A stretch of 15,061 nucleotides of DNA from CAZZIZ01 sp964654535 (GTDB lineage Bacteria; Bacteroidota; Bacteroidia; Chitinophagales; UBA2359). Under the pieces are notes generated by a model, which worked only from the letters and a program-made list of their open reading frames with translations, searched no databases and had not been told where the DNA came from. The position numbers and the translations under genes are program-made. The DNA lies in NCBI GenBank assembly GCA_964654535.1, contig CAZZIZ010000073.1:1-15061 (forward strand), given 5' to 3'. This document shows positions 1-9,100 of this stretch, piece after piece. Each line of letters opens with the position of its first letter. Position 1 is the first letter of the stretch.

Positions 1-2042
1 CAGGAGACGGCACCGACACAGATGATGGTACCGATGGTCCAGGAGATGGCACCGACACAGATGATGGTACCGACGGTCCAGGAGACGGCACCGACACAGA
101 CTCTGGCGACGACTCCGATACAGATGGCGGTTCAACAGATGACGAAGAAGACGAAATAGGAGAAATCGGAAACGACACTGGTGAAGTAATCGGCGACCTT
201 GGAGACGAAGACGACGATAATGTACCGACAGATCTAGAAGATACCAATGGCGATGACGATCCAAGCAACGACGATTGGGATGGAGACGGAATACCGAACT
301 ACCTCGATCAAGATTCAGACAACGACGGAATACCAGACGACATAGAGTTCGGACCATTCCCAGATACTCCGTTTGATCAAGATCAAGATGGCCTTCCAGA
401 TTACCTCGATACCGATGACAATAGCGACGATTGCGAAGTAGTTTGCAACCTTAATTTGTGTACCGAAGCGCTTACTCAAATCGAAATCTGCCCAGCAGTT
501 TGCGGTTTAGAAACCTTCAACCTCATTTCGGTAACCAGCTACTACCATTGTGGAATCAACATCACCAACGATTGTATTCTATATACTCCAGTTCCAGGCT
601 TAGAAAACTTTGGTCCTGATTATGTAGCTATCAATGCCTTCAACAATCAAGGTGAGTGTGTGAGAATAATGATCGAAATGGCCATTGGAGATTGTGACAA
701 CTTCCAAGAAACCAACGATTATGACGGTGGCGAATTCGTAGAAACCACTGACGATACTCAGCAAGAAGATGGGCAAGGAACAACTGATCCAATCGTGGAT
801 GATACAACCGATACGGTAGACTCAACTGTTACGACAGACACAAATGACACGACAGATACAACAGATACAACAGACTCAACAGACACGACAAACACGGCAG
901 ACTCAACTGACACCACAGAAGATACAGATACAAGTGGTGTTACTGAAGAGACAACTCCTTGTGAAAATGAGATTGTGAACGTATGTATTGCTCCGCAAGA
1001 GCCAATCATACTTTGTCCTACTTTCTGCGCGCTATCTGGTAACTACACCATTACGGAAATGGTTTCGGTCTTCGATTGTAGTTTGACTATGTTGCAAGAC
1101 GGATGTATTCGTTACATCCCTCTACCTGGATTCCTCGGTCAAGATATCGTAACCTTTACCGCTTGCGATAATATCGGGAACTGCGACGAGATGATTGTCC
1201 ATGTAGACGTTATGGAAGACTGCGACGAGCAAGCCACCGAAACTGAAACAGGAGACGACGCCAATACCGAAGTTGAGGAAGAGCCTTGCGTTTCAGAGCA
1301 ACTTGAGTTCTGCACTACACCAGTCTACCCACTCGATATCTGTGCTGAGCACTGCTTGCCAGGCGCCTTTATTTCAAACATCGATACCGATTTCAACGGA
1401 AGTATTACCGTTGTAAGCGATCACTGTTTCAGATATATAGCGGCACCAGGTTTCGAAGGCTTAGATCAAATTGTTCTTACGGCTTGTAACGATTCCGGAG
1501 ACTGCGAGATCATACTAATTTCAGTTGACGTCAATGAAACTTGCGATCAAGTAGACAGTCCAGGTGGGATAGAGCAGGGTGGTGGATTCCAGTGGCAAGA
1601 AGCCAATGATCCAAATGCGCCGACGACGCTGCCAGTAGATGATGGAGCAGCTCCAGCAGATACCGATCCGGGCAACAACCCAGGAACAGGTGTTATTGAT
1701 TTACCAAATGCTGGCAAACCAGTAATTGGCGTCGCACCAGTGGTGCCGGGCGTTTTAAAGCACTCATTGTTTGTTCCAAATGGATTTAGTCCAAATGGCG
1801 ATGGTGTCAACGACGTTTATCAGATCAAGCGATTAGACATTTCGGCAGAGCATAAAATTGCCTTCGTCGTACTCAACCAGCAAGGAAAACTTGTTTGGCA
1901 GTATAGTGGCGAAGTCGAAGAGCTCGCCTGGAATGGCACGAGTAGCAATGGTAAGAAACTGCCACCTGGAACCTACTTCTACAGCCTCAATACCACCACC
2001 GATAAAGCGACAGCTAGAAAAGGCTTTATCGAGTTGAAATAA
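1..2042 (+). CDS. Large T9SS-exported surface protein, type B sorting domain (5' partial)
   Basis: The frame is open from position 3 to a TAA at 2040-2042, giving 679 visible residues; the true start lies left of the window. The domain order is a GDGTDTDDGTDGP tandem repeat (3-107), acidic linker, thrombospondin type 3-like calcium-binding repeats (about 270-431, motifs DWDGDGIPNYLD, DSDNDGIPDD and DQDQDGLPDYLD), then three Cys-rich Ig/cadherin-like domains (444-698, 960-1226, 1287-1547) separated by Thr/Asp- and acid-rich linkers. A Pro/Gly/Asp-rich linker leads to a C-terminal domain (1764-2042) with FVPNGFSPNGDGVND, WNGTSSNGK and PPGTYFYSL. That last domain matches the gliding-motility-associated family (TIGR04131/PF13585), the type B T9SS signal. 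The protein is therefore probably secreted and surface-attached; an adhesive role is inferred. No catalytic motif is visible. The second large surface gene follows after 1077 bases, but the terminator between them argues against a simple operon. Confidence 0.93.
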   Translation, partial: GDGTDTDDGTDGPGDGTDTDDGTDGPGDGTDTDSGDDSDTDGGSTDDEEDEIGEIGNDTGEVIGDLGDEDDDNVPTDLEDTNGDDDPSNDDWDGDGIPNYLDQDSDNDGIPDDIEFGPFPDTPFDQDQDGLPDYLDTDDNSDDCEVVCNLNLCTEALTQIEICPAVCGLETFNLISVTSYYHCGINITNDCILYTPVPGLENFGPDYVAINAFNNQGECVRIMIEMAIGDCDNFQETNDYDGGEFVETTDDTQQEDGQGTTDPIVDDTTDTVDSTVTTDTNDTTDTTDTTDSTDTTNTADSTDTTEDTDTSGVTEETTPCENEIVNVCIAPQEPIILCPTFCALSGNYTITEMVSVFDCSLTMLQDGCIRYIPLPGFLGQDIVTFTACDNIGNCDEMIVHVDVMEDCDEQATETETGDDANTEVEEEPCVSEQLEFCTTPVYPLDICAEHCLPGAFISNIDTDFNGSITVVSDHCFRYIAAPGFEGLDQIVLTACNDSGDCEIILISVDVNETCDQVDSPGGIEQGGGFQWQEANDPNAPTTLPVDDGAAPADTDPGNNPGTGVIDLPNAGKPVIGVAPVVPGVLKHSLFVPNGFSPNGDGVNDVYQIKRLDISAEHKIAFVVLNQQGKLVWQYSGEVEELAWNGTSSNGKKLPPGTYFYSLNTTTDKATARKGFIELK
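3..107 (+). repeat. 39-bp tandem repeat encoding GDGTDTDDGTDGP
   Basis: Units start at 3, 42 and 81. The first two are complete 39-base (13-codon) units differing at only two positions (C/T at 8 versus 47, and T/C at 35 versus 74). The third starts identically and then diverges after about 20 bases. The array runs up to the left edge, so its true copy number is unknown. The unit is a multiple of three, so copy-number change would alter protein length without shifting frame. The Asp/Gly/Thr composition suggests an extended, possibly calcium-responsive linker. Confidence 0.9.
270..431 (+). other. Thrombospondin type 3-like calcium-binding repeats within the first CDS
   Basis: Three D-x-D-x-D-G-type loops occur in succession: DWDGDGIPNYLD, DSDNDGIPDD and DQDQDGLPDYLD. 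This is the pattern of bacterial TSP type 3 repeats (PF02412), which bind calcium and stiffen stalks. The motif is seen directly; calcium binding is inferred from the family. Confidence 0.8.
444..1547 (+). other. Three Cys-rich Ig/cadherin-like domains within the first CDS
   Basis: The domains span 444-698, 960-1226 and 1287-1547. Each begins with the same cysteine spacing, C-x9-C-x3-C (CTEALTQIEICPAVC, CIAPQEPIILCPTFC, CTTPVYPLDICAEHC). Each continues to a Y-x-P/A-x-PG(F/L) turn and a motif of the form (T)AC(D/N)..G(D/N)C, and ends in a CD dipeptide. The PGF.G.D...(T) strand pattern resembles bacterial Ig/cadherin-like modules such as PF17963. The cysteine load is far above the usual for such modules, so several disulfides per domain are likely. 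Exact family membership is uncertain. Confidence 0.65.
798..935 (+). repeat. Low-complexity Thr/Asp-rich linker
   Basis: About 46 residues made almost entirely of Thr, Asp, Ser, Val and Asn, built from degenerate ACAGAY/ACAACAGAY units (TTDTTDTTDSTDTTN in protein). It joins the first and second Cys-rich domains. It is a likely slippage-prone, in-frame linker and a candidate for O-glycosylation; the latter is inference, since Bacteroidota glycosylate D-S/T-A/L/V/I/M/C-type motifs and only some sites here fit. Confidence 0.75.
1764..2042 (+). other. T9SS type B C-terminal sorting domain
   Basis: The final 92 residues start SLFVPNGFSPNGDGVNDVYQ and end KGFIELK at the stop codon. The FSPNGDGxND signature, the central I.F.V.N..G.LVW strand and the WNG...NGK.LPPGTYFY block are diagnostic of the gliding-motility-associated C-terminal domain (TIGR04131). 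In this family the domain directs the protein across the outer membrane through T9SS. Confidence 0.95.
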
Positions 2043-2077
2043 ATTTATTACTCCAATTCTGGAGATTCTTTTACGGG

Positions 2078-2114
2078 AACGGTCGCAGCATTTTTTGTTG
2101 CGGCCGTTTTTTTT
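2078..2114 (+). terminator. Strong intrinsic terminator after the first CDS
   Basis: The arms at 2078-2090 (AACGGTCGCAGCA) and 2096-2108 (TGTTGCGGCCGTT) form a 13-bp stem with two G-U pairs and a 5-nt T loop. The stem runs straight into an eight-T tract at 2107-2114. It lies 35 bases after the stop codon, and its position and shape fit rho-independent termination of the first gene. Confidence 0.92.
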
Positions 2115-2136
2115 GCTAATTACAAGAGAGTTAACT

Positions 2137-2300
2137 GGGCGTGCCCCGCTCACTTCTGCCCTGCGGGCAAGTTCGGGGTCGGGCTGTCGGCAGTCGCTCT
2201 GTTCTGCTGTCTGCACGCATCGCCCCTCTAGCTCTAGGGAGCTAAGGGCTCGGCGCTTATCAGCAACAGGAGCTTCAACAATGCCTCTATCCCTCACGCG
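2137..2300. repeat. GC-rich structured intergenic element with complementary ends
   Basis: A sharp rise in GC content starts at GGGCGTGCCCC (2137-2147) and ends at CCCTCACGCG (2291-2300), so the ends carry complementary GCGTG (2139-2143) and CACGC (2295-2299). Inside are TGCC-CTGC-GGGCA-type (2157-2169) and TAGCTC-TAGG-GAGCTA (2229-2244) hairpins, and the block GGGGTCGGGCTGTCGGC. From memory, elements with a GGTCGGGC block and a CCCTCACGC end recur between genes in many Flavobacteria-type genomes. I know of no assigned function. The ORFs crossing it on both strands are Arg/Ser-rich and unconvincing. Confidence 0.55.
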
Positions 2301-2308
2301 AAACCCTT

Positions 2309-2336
2309 GGTCATTTCGAGCGAAGCCGAGAAATCT
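2309..2336. repeat. REP-like palindromic repeat (TCATTTCGAGCGAAGCCGAG type)
   Basis: The core has ATTTC (2313-2317) facing GAAAT (2329-2333), with AGC/GC complementarity inside. Sequences of this form (TCATTTCGAGCGNAGCCGAG followed by AAATCT) are, from memory, abundant dispersed intergenic repeats in Bacteroidota. Only one copy is in this window, so dispersal cannot be shown here. Confidence 0.5.
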
Positions 2337-2383
2337 GTGTGCTCGTCTGCAAAACGTTAGATTTATTCATTTAAATCTTAAAT

Positions 2384-2430
2384 CGTCCTGATTCTAATCA
2401 GGGCGAAACGAGTGGGCGACTTGTAGTCGC
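2384..2430. repeat. Paired hairpins resembling a REP/RAYT-type doublet
   Basis: The first hairpin is CGTCCTGATT (2384-2393), 2-nt loop CT, AATCAGGGCG (2396-2405): a 10-bp stem with one G-U pair. The second is GCGACT (2416-2421), loop TGT, AGTCGC (2425-2430): a perfect 6-bp stem. Ten bases separate them. Closely paired palindromes are typical of REP elements mobilised by Y1 (RAYT) transposases. No transposase gene is in this window, so the assignment is inferred from shape only. Confidence 0.5.
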
Positions 2431-2720
2431 AATCTTAGAACATCATCAAAACTAGGATACTCAGTATTGTACCAGCCCTTCGCTGGTGAGCGCTCCGAGC
2501 TCGCACCAAGCTCACGACCGAGCAGCAAAAACTTTACCCTTAAGAACCCGAGCCCGCAGCCAGGATAGAAGCGGTATGAGGTGCGGCTAGCTTTGAGAGA
2601 AGCAAGGAGCGGGGGTGGATGACCGTCTAGGGAATACGCACCCGTGACTATGCTGATCCAAAGATAGACGTGCCGAGTACAAGCGGATAGCCTGTTAGCT
2701 GCCCAAATTGGTACGCTTTA
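2431..2720. other. Gene-free stretch with small hairpins, no recognised RNA
   Basis: No plausible coding frame. A 6-bp hairpin ACCAGC-CCTTC-GCTGGT lies at 2471-2487. The next ~230 bases are GC-rich and purine-rich, including GCAGCCAGGATAGAAGCGG at about 2556-2574, a phrase I loosely associate with Bacteroidota intergenic repeats. I looked for tRNA-like cloverleaves and tmRNA or riboswitch cores and recognised none. It may be a further piece of the repeat mosaic or a degraded mobile element. Confidence 0.4.
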
Positions 2721-3119
2721 AAAATCTTTAGTCACCACTTTTATTGTTCTGTTTTTTACTGTTGGACATAAAATGCCATTATGGAATTTTGCCATAGTAA
2801 GCCGATCATACCCCAATTAAGGTATAGGAAAACCTATTCGACACACCATGTCAGAGCATGTTAAGAGTTGTACGCTTAGCTCCTCCAAAAGCTTAATCAA
2901 TTGCGATTCAATGGCATATGAATTGCGTTCTCGAAAGAGGAGAATTGTACTTAGGCGTTCAACCTCTATCATACTCGACCAGAAACACAGGCGAAACACA
3001 CACTGTCGGGTTTCCACGTATTGCTAATTATGAAAAGACACTATGGAAACACCATAGCGGTTCCCCACTGCCGTTATGCGAAACTGAAATATATAATAAT
3101 TAATAGTAAACTACTACAA
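2721..3119 (+). promoter_or_regulatory. AT-rich upstream/leader region of the second CDS
   Basis: About 400 bases with no convincing gene lead to the start at 3120. Two hairpins share TATGG/CCATA stems: 2778-2798 (ATTATGG, 7-nt loop, CCATAGT, one G-U) and 3041-3057 (CTATGG, AAACA, CCATAG). The last 30 bases are A/T-rich without a GGAGG-type ribosome site, as is usual in Bacteroidota. I could not find a clear TAnnTTTG -7 box with a TTG -33 element, so no promoter is placed. The region presumably contains the promoter, because a terminator closes the preceding gene. Confidence 0.45.
3041..3057 (+). promoter_or_regulatory. Perfect 6-bp hairpin 62 bases before the second CDS
   Basis: CTATGG and CCATAG pair perfectly across a 5-nt AAACA loop. 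There is no following T tract, so it is not a terminator. It could be a leader-RNA structure or a protein-binding inverted repeat; nothing in the sequence decides between them. Confidence 0.45.
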
Positions 3120-3185
3120 ATGGCTAAATCCAAAATTTGGTTAATAGTGCTCTTTAGTGCACTAAGTTTTCAACTTATTCAGGCG
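3120..3185 (+). other. Signal peptide of the giant surface protein
   Basis: Residues 1-22 have a basic N-region with two lysines, a hydrophobic core rich in Leu/Ile/Phe, and a polar C-region ending in Q-A. Gln-Cys follows, typical of Bacteroidota Sec signal peptides ending ..AQ. The Cys at residue 24 is not in a convincing lipobox, since positions -3 to -1 read I-Q-A with an intervening Gln, so signal peptidase I cleavage is preferred. Confidence 0.85.
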
Positions 3186-6100
3186 CAATGTCCGAACATT
3201 CAATTTGTTGATTTAAGAGGAACACCTGGTTTCCCTCAAACCGATGATCTAAATGTATGCGGAAAAGCGGACACACTTTCGGTGCTGGTCTTTACAGACG
3301 ATCCTGGGCAAATCGCGGGATTCGAAATGAATGTCAATTTGGTTCAAGGTATGCGATATGCAGGATTTCAGGAAACACACTTTGGAGGGTGTACAGATAT
3401 TTCTAATTCAAATCCGGATCCACAGTCGCCTACATTTATTGCAGGGGGAATAACCTGCGACGAAATTTTTGTAGCCAATATAGGTGTTACTGCCGATTGT
3501 TCGGTAGACTTGGTTAGCAATGACTATTTTATTGAGATTGAATATTCCTACACGTACTTCCCCCCAACAGGAGGTTCTATGTTTTGTTCAGCATCTCAAA
3601 CGCTGGATAACGACTTCAATGGGGCGATAAAAGAATCCGTTCTAAATATGTTTACACCAGCACCTATCGATGCCGTTGTGACTTCATTGGGTTCATCTGC
3701 TTGTCAGACATTAGAAATTTCACAGGATGGCCTTCAGGCATACTTAGAAGAATTTGAATTCTCCGTCTGCGGAGTAGATTTGTCTGCAACTAGTCCCATT
3801 ACCGTAAGTTCTATGACTGCGAATGGATTAGACTTGTTGGCAAATTCGGTTTTCACACCAGCGGATACATCGCTTTCTGTTATGATAGACGCGGCATATT
3901 TTCCATCGAATGTTGACACCAACCCGCTGGGTACATCTGATCAGTTCGACACGAATGAGAAAGTTGTTATAGAAGTATGTTTTGCAGTTGCAGAATGCCC
4001 AGCTAGTGCTGACATTCCATTTACCTATAAAGCTTCTTACGGTTGCTTTGATGAGCCTTGCCAAAATACTGGGCAGGCTTCTTTCTTAAAAGTGCAGCCT
4101 ACAGGAGCTTCAGACCCAACAGCTACCGTTTCTTTTGCTGGTCCTGTAGAAGTTTGTGGCGACTCAGGAACTGTAACTTTAACTGTTGACAATCCTGGCA
4201 ATACAGATTTTCAAAATACCTATACCGACTTTGAAATAGGGTATGAAACCTGTGAGCAAACAAATCTTGAAGTAACTGATGTTAGAGTGGCCGGAACATC
4301 ATTACCTGCTGACTCATATGGTTATGTAGGAGATGATCTCTTTATCAACTTTGAAAACATTTCAACAGATTTTGATGGAGCAGGAATTGGATTGGAGGAT
4401 ATCGATGGTGATGGCTTTGTAGATGATTTGGAAGGCGGGAAATCTATTACTATAGAATTTGATATTGGAATATTGTGCGGTGTTAATGAAGTAGATCCTG
4501 CCGCAACAGATTGTCCAAACATAGCTTGCGACTTTTCTCAATTCTATGTACGCGCAAAATCAAATTGTGGAAACCAGTTTACTCAATTTCCAAGCGTAGA
4601 CGCATTTGAAATAAACTACGGAGCGACGACAGTTTCGAACAATGATTCGAATATTGCAGATCCTACAGCTCCATTATTTGGATATGACTTTGGTGTTCAT
4701 GGAGAACCCACAAACGGAAACGTAGTGGAATCAACACAAAATATTGAGTTCTGTTATGATTTTAACTCTACGAATATTACGCCCTGTCCGAGTGGCGCAG
4801 ACATGAGTTTACAAGTTGTTTTAGCGGGTAACCCAAGAATAGTCGATGATTTTGAAGTGACCGCGATGTCTTACAACATCGATGGAGGAGCGCCGAATAT
4901 TATTCCAGTAGGTAGCGAAACCTGGATACCCGATCCGGTGGACGAGGGTAAAAGAACACTAATAATTCCTGGAGGAGACGCAAATGCGACTGGGCTACTT
5001 TGCTATTCCTATGCGCTAAAATTGGATACTGCATTCTGTTCTCCCGAACAGTTTATCGCTGTAGGTCAGCAAGTAAAAGAATATTGTGCAGACTGCGATT
5101 GTGAAATTGTAAAGGCTTGTAAAACAACTGTATTTAAAACAGATCCAGAATTTCATGACTGTCCATGTTTTATAAGTGAAACGTATAGTACTTCAAGAAA
5201 GAATTACGGATTTGCGGATCACGCAATGACTATTCCATTAACCAAAGAAGACGTATTGGCCACTTGTCCTCAAGATGTCAATAGGTACGCTCCGGGAGAT
5301 ACTATTCAAATAGAAATGGCATATGCTATAGAAGACCTCGGAGCAATGACAGATCGGAATATGTGGAGATTTTTGGCATTTACAACCAATCCTAATGGAA
5401 GTCCATCGTCAGACAATACTGGCTTACCATTAATTCCAGATTACCGAGCTGGCGGAGTTGTTCTCTACGAAGTAAATACGGGAAGCGGAAGAGTACCTTT
5501 CTCTTTCGATGATTTTCCAGAATGTGATACTGGAGGAACATTTAGTGGACGGCCTGCATACGCAGATTTTGGATTGGGTGATAAAAGCTCTAGTTCGATT
5601 GCCTATAATTCTGGTTGCGGAAACACAGGAGCCGACTACAGAGACAGGGTCTCAAACTTCTTGGATATTAGAAATGCAACAGAATCCAATGAATGCGGAA
5701 CAAATGATACTAGTACTGGTGGAAATTGCTTACAAGCTTTTTTCGATGCTTTTAACTTTGAAGTAGGTGACTCAATAATATTACATATCGAGGCCCCTAT
5801 GATTCGAAATCCGCTTAGAGCCGCTGCACTGGCTGCAGGCAATGCGGATCCAATTTCAAATCAAATTCAAATTAACCACGATATACGAATGTATTACTTC
5901 GATCCAAATGGAGATCCTGAATTTTGCTTTTCGGATGGATTTGAAAGCTCTTGTGGCACAGGTCCAATTCTGGAAATAGCTGATTTTGGTGGTGTTAGTG
6001 CAAGAACCGATTTGTCACTAGACAACTGCGGTGGTCAAGTAGTGCACACATTTTCAATAGAAAATCCACCACCAGTGGGTTGGTATCAATGTGAGTTCCG

Positions 6101-9100
6101 CCCGCTTATAAATATTGATGATGTTGATGTGCCGCTATATGGACCTATGGCATATTGTAATAGCGCGGAAATTGTAGATTATGACGGTATGGCTACGCAA
6201 GTTTCAGTTGACAGTACAAGTAACCTGAGCTGTTCACCGATATCAGGTTATAGTGAAGACTTGTGTGGTATAACTTCTGGTAATGAGGGTCACGCCATTT
6301 TTGATTTTGCATCGCAGGGAATTCGACCACTAGGAGTTGGTCTAGCCAATGATGATTTCCTAACACTTTCATATGATGTGTGTTTGATATGTCCAGTGGA
6401 TTTTTCACTGGACTACGAACTTAGATATGATCATTCGTTAATTTCTCAACGCGAAATTGAATTCTGCGGATTTAGGTGTAACGTTAACTCCGCTACTCAA
6501 CGATCAAGATCTTTCTGTGATGAACTCGAAGCAATTTATGGAGGCTTCACCCAATCAACAAACTATTATGATCAACTTAATCTTGATACTATTCAATTTG
6601 AGCTGGATGTAATAAGTTCAGACCTTATTATTACGGATAATAGAGTTCCGGATTTGGGAATGTCTGCAAGTAACCAAGGGGCGAACCTCATCGCATCGGG
6701 TATGCCAGGCTCATCTGTGGAATACCAAGAAATAGAACTTTGCAACGCTGACGGAACTGCTACTCAAATGAGCGTCCAGGGTTCAGTATCCATTCCTTCC
6801 GCAGTTATGTTCGTCGGCGCATTTTCCGATGCGAGTGGAGCAACAGCATTGAACACGACTTTAATTTCAGACGATGGTCTAACGAAAGTTTACTCCATTG
6901 AAACGAATAATACCTCTTTGCTCCCAGGTGAATGTGAAACAGTTTACATCGGAACAACACTTTTGTTTTGTCCTGTTTTACCAGCATTGCCTCCAGAGAT
7001 ATGTGTGAGTGCAGTTTCAGGTTGTTCTCCTCCAGAAGTTGCTGCCGCTCTTGGTGGCAGCGGGGCCTGTGGTGGCGGACAAGTTTGTTACGCATACCTA
7101 TTTGGAGAAGCTGATTTGCAAACGGAATGGTTTGGATTACCAGACGCACCAGCACTTTGTGAAACATTTATGCTCCACGTAAGAACCAAAAACGTTAAAG
7201 AACTTTTACTGCTCAATTTAGATCCTCAGTTTACGCTTCCTGCTGGGCTTGCAGTTGTTCCTGGATCGTGGGAAGCCGCTTACCCAGGAGGTGCCGTAGA
7301 AATGTTAGGCAACTTTGGAGATTGGTCTTCTATACCAGATCCTGATGTCGTCAACGGAAACGATTACAGTTGGTCAGATGATGCCTTGTGGGGTAACTAC
7401 ACCGATTCAAATGGTGACCAAATAGAAATTGACCTGTTCGGCCTACCAGGAGTTGCATCAACACTGGATAGTAATAATGTCGCATTTAGATTTGCCGTTA
7501 CTACTGTTTGTGATGAGTTCTTGTCTGGTTCAAAGGCATCTACAGAATCTTTGGCAAGTGACCCTTGCGGTCCAGGTAACCTCAGTTCTGGAAATGTAGA
7601 ATCTCCTGCAATTATAGTTGATGGAGCCGATCCAGCTGATCACGCTCAGTTGTTGACGGTTGCGAATCCTACAGAGCTGCATTGTGGTGGTCTAACCAAT
7701 ACTTTTGGACTTTCAGCATTGAACATTTCTGATTACCCAACAACTGACAGCGTAGTTACTTGTTTATCGATACCTACTGACGTGCTAAACTATACACCTG
7801 GTTCTGCAACATTTACCAATGGATTTACTCCTGATTGGGTTACAGAAACTCAAGTTGGAAACATTTTGGAAGTATGTATTCATTCGCCTGTTATTCCTGT
7901 TGGTAGTTCTTGGTCCCTGACCTTCGAAGCAGCAATGAAAGGAGATGCACCTTGTGGACCTATTGAAGTCGGAGCGGATATTAAAAGTGTTGTGGGAGAT
8001 GTCTTTTGTGCTCCCGGACCAGATGGATGTAATGTGTTCGTTCAAAACAGTATAAACCCAGGAATCTTTATTGATTTAAAGGCTCCGTTGGAAACAACCG
8101 ATGTTAGAGTAAGTACAGATTGTTCAATGAGTGATGATCCAGTGCAAATATGCTACGAAATAGACTTGACGAATCCTGGTCCGACTTACAACGGAAATGT
8201 CAATGTCGGAATCTACGATGATGTAACCTCAAACCAGGTAGTAGATTCATTTGATGGCCTCTTGAACGACGCCGATCACACAGTAACTTTACAAAACGGT
8301 GAATCAACTACAATTACAATGTGCTTGGATGTTGCTGAGATACAGTCATGTCCGGTAATAATTCGCCAGACTTATGAGACTACTTGCGCTTGTAATACAG
8401 AGGATACTCCGGTACAAACAATTTCACCAAAATGGTTTGCTGATTTGGAAGAGTGTGTTGTGCTCTGTCCAACACAACCGCTTACGATCCAAACTTGCGG
8501 AAACTTCGCTCTGACTTTTGATCCTATGGACGCCGTTACCCTTACTGATGATGGTGCAGGTAGTTTGACTATTGAGCTAAATGATGGATTCGGAGTAGGA
8601 AGCGCTGTTACTATGAACTTAACAGGCACTTCGGGAGAATGTGTTGTAGAAGATAGCAGGCAATTGAAGTCTATAGGCGATTGGATTCCAATAGATCTAA
8701 GCGCAGATATTTGCGAAGAGGATTGTACAGTGTTGGACCTTGAAATTCCAAGCGATATTGTCGATGGTGCAACCATTACTTGGACTCCGGCTACAGGATT
8801 AGACGATCCAACGTCGGATGCGCCGCGCGTTTGTGATTTGACCGCTAGTCAAACTTATAGTGTTGAGATAAGGTTTAACGATGATTGTGCATTCAACATA
8901 GACTACGATGTAATCTACAACCCCAATGGTGTTACCACTATTTCGGGAGAAGAGTTCTGTCTTTGTCAGGAAGCAGGAACGCTTACAGGAAACCCAGGTT
9001 TCGCATCTTACGAATGGTACTCCTTACAACAGGGAGCTGAAATAATTGAATTTATTGGCACAACCAATGTTTGGAATGGGCCAACGCAACCCGGAGATTA

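Noticed and set aside
456..2042. Start of the first CDS at the TTG codon at 456
   Set aside because: The frame is open and clearly coding upstream to position 3 (tandem repeats, TSP type 3 loops), so 456 is an internal Leu codon and the gene is simply cut by the window edge.
1833..2391. ORFs on both strands over the end of the first gene and the GC-rich element
   Set aside because: They overlap a well-supported gene, its terminator and a structured repeat. Their products are Arg/Ser-rich with no recognisable domain.
2461..2720. tRNA or other known structured RNA in the GC-rich gap
   Set aside because: No cloverleaf with a T-loop GTTC-type core, no CCA end and no recognisable riboswitch or tmRNA core could be folded by eye; only short local hairpins are present.
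2817..3103. Short ORFs in the leader (minus strand 2817-3017, plus strand 2918-3103, and a 58-codon frame from 2848)
   Set aside because: They overlap one another on opposite strands or in different frames, lack ribosome sites or recognisable domains, and have lengths expected by chance in such a gap.
3030..3119. Upstream in-frame ATG at 3030 as the start of the giant CDS
   Set aside because: It adds 30 polar/basic residues (beginning MKRHYGNTIAVPHCRYAK) before a complete signal peptide, and the region contains a perfect hairpin; the ATG at 3120 gives a normal N-terminus.
3120..3191. Lipoprotein signal for the giant protein, using the Cys at residue 24
   Set aside because: The residues before the Cys (L-I-Q-A-Q) do not fit a lipobox with a small residue at -1, and the A/Q junction is a good signal peptidase I site.
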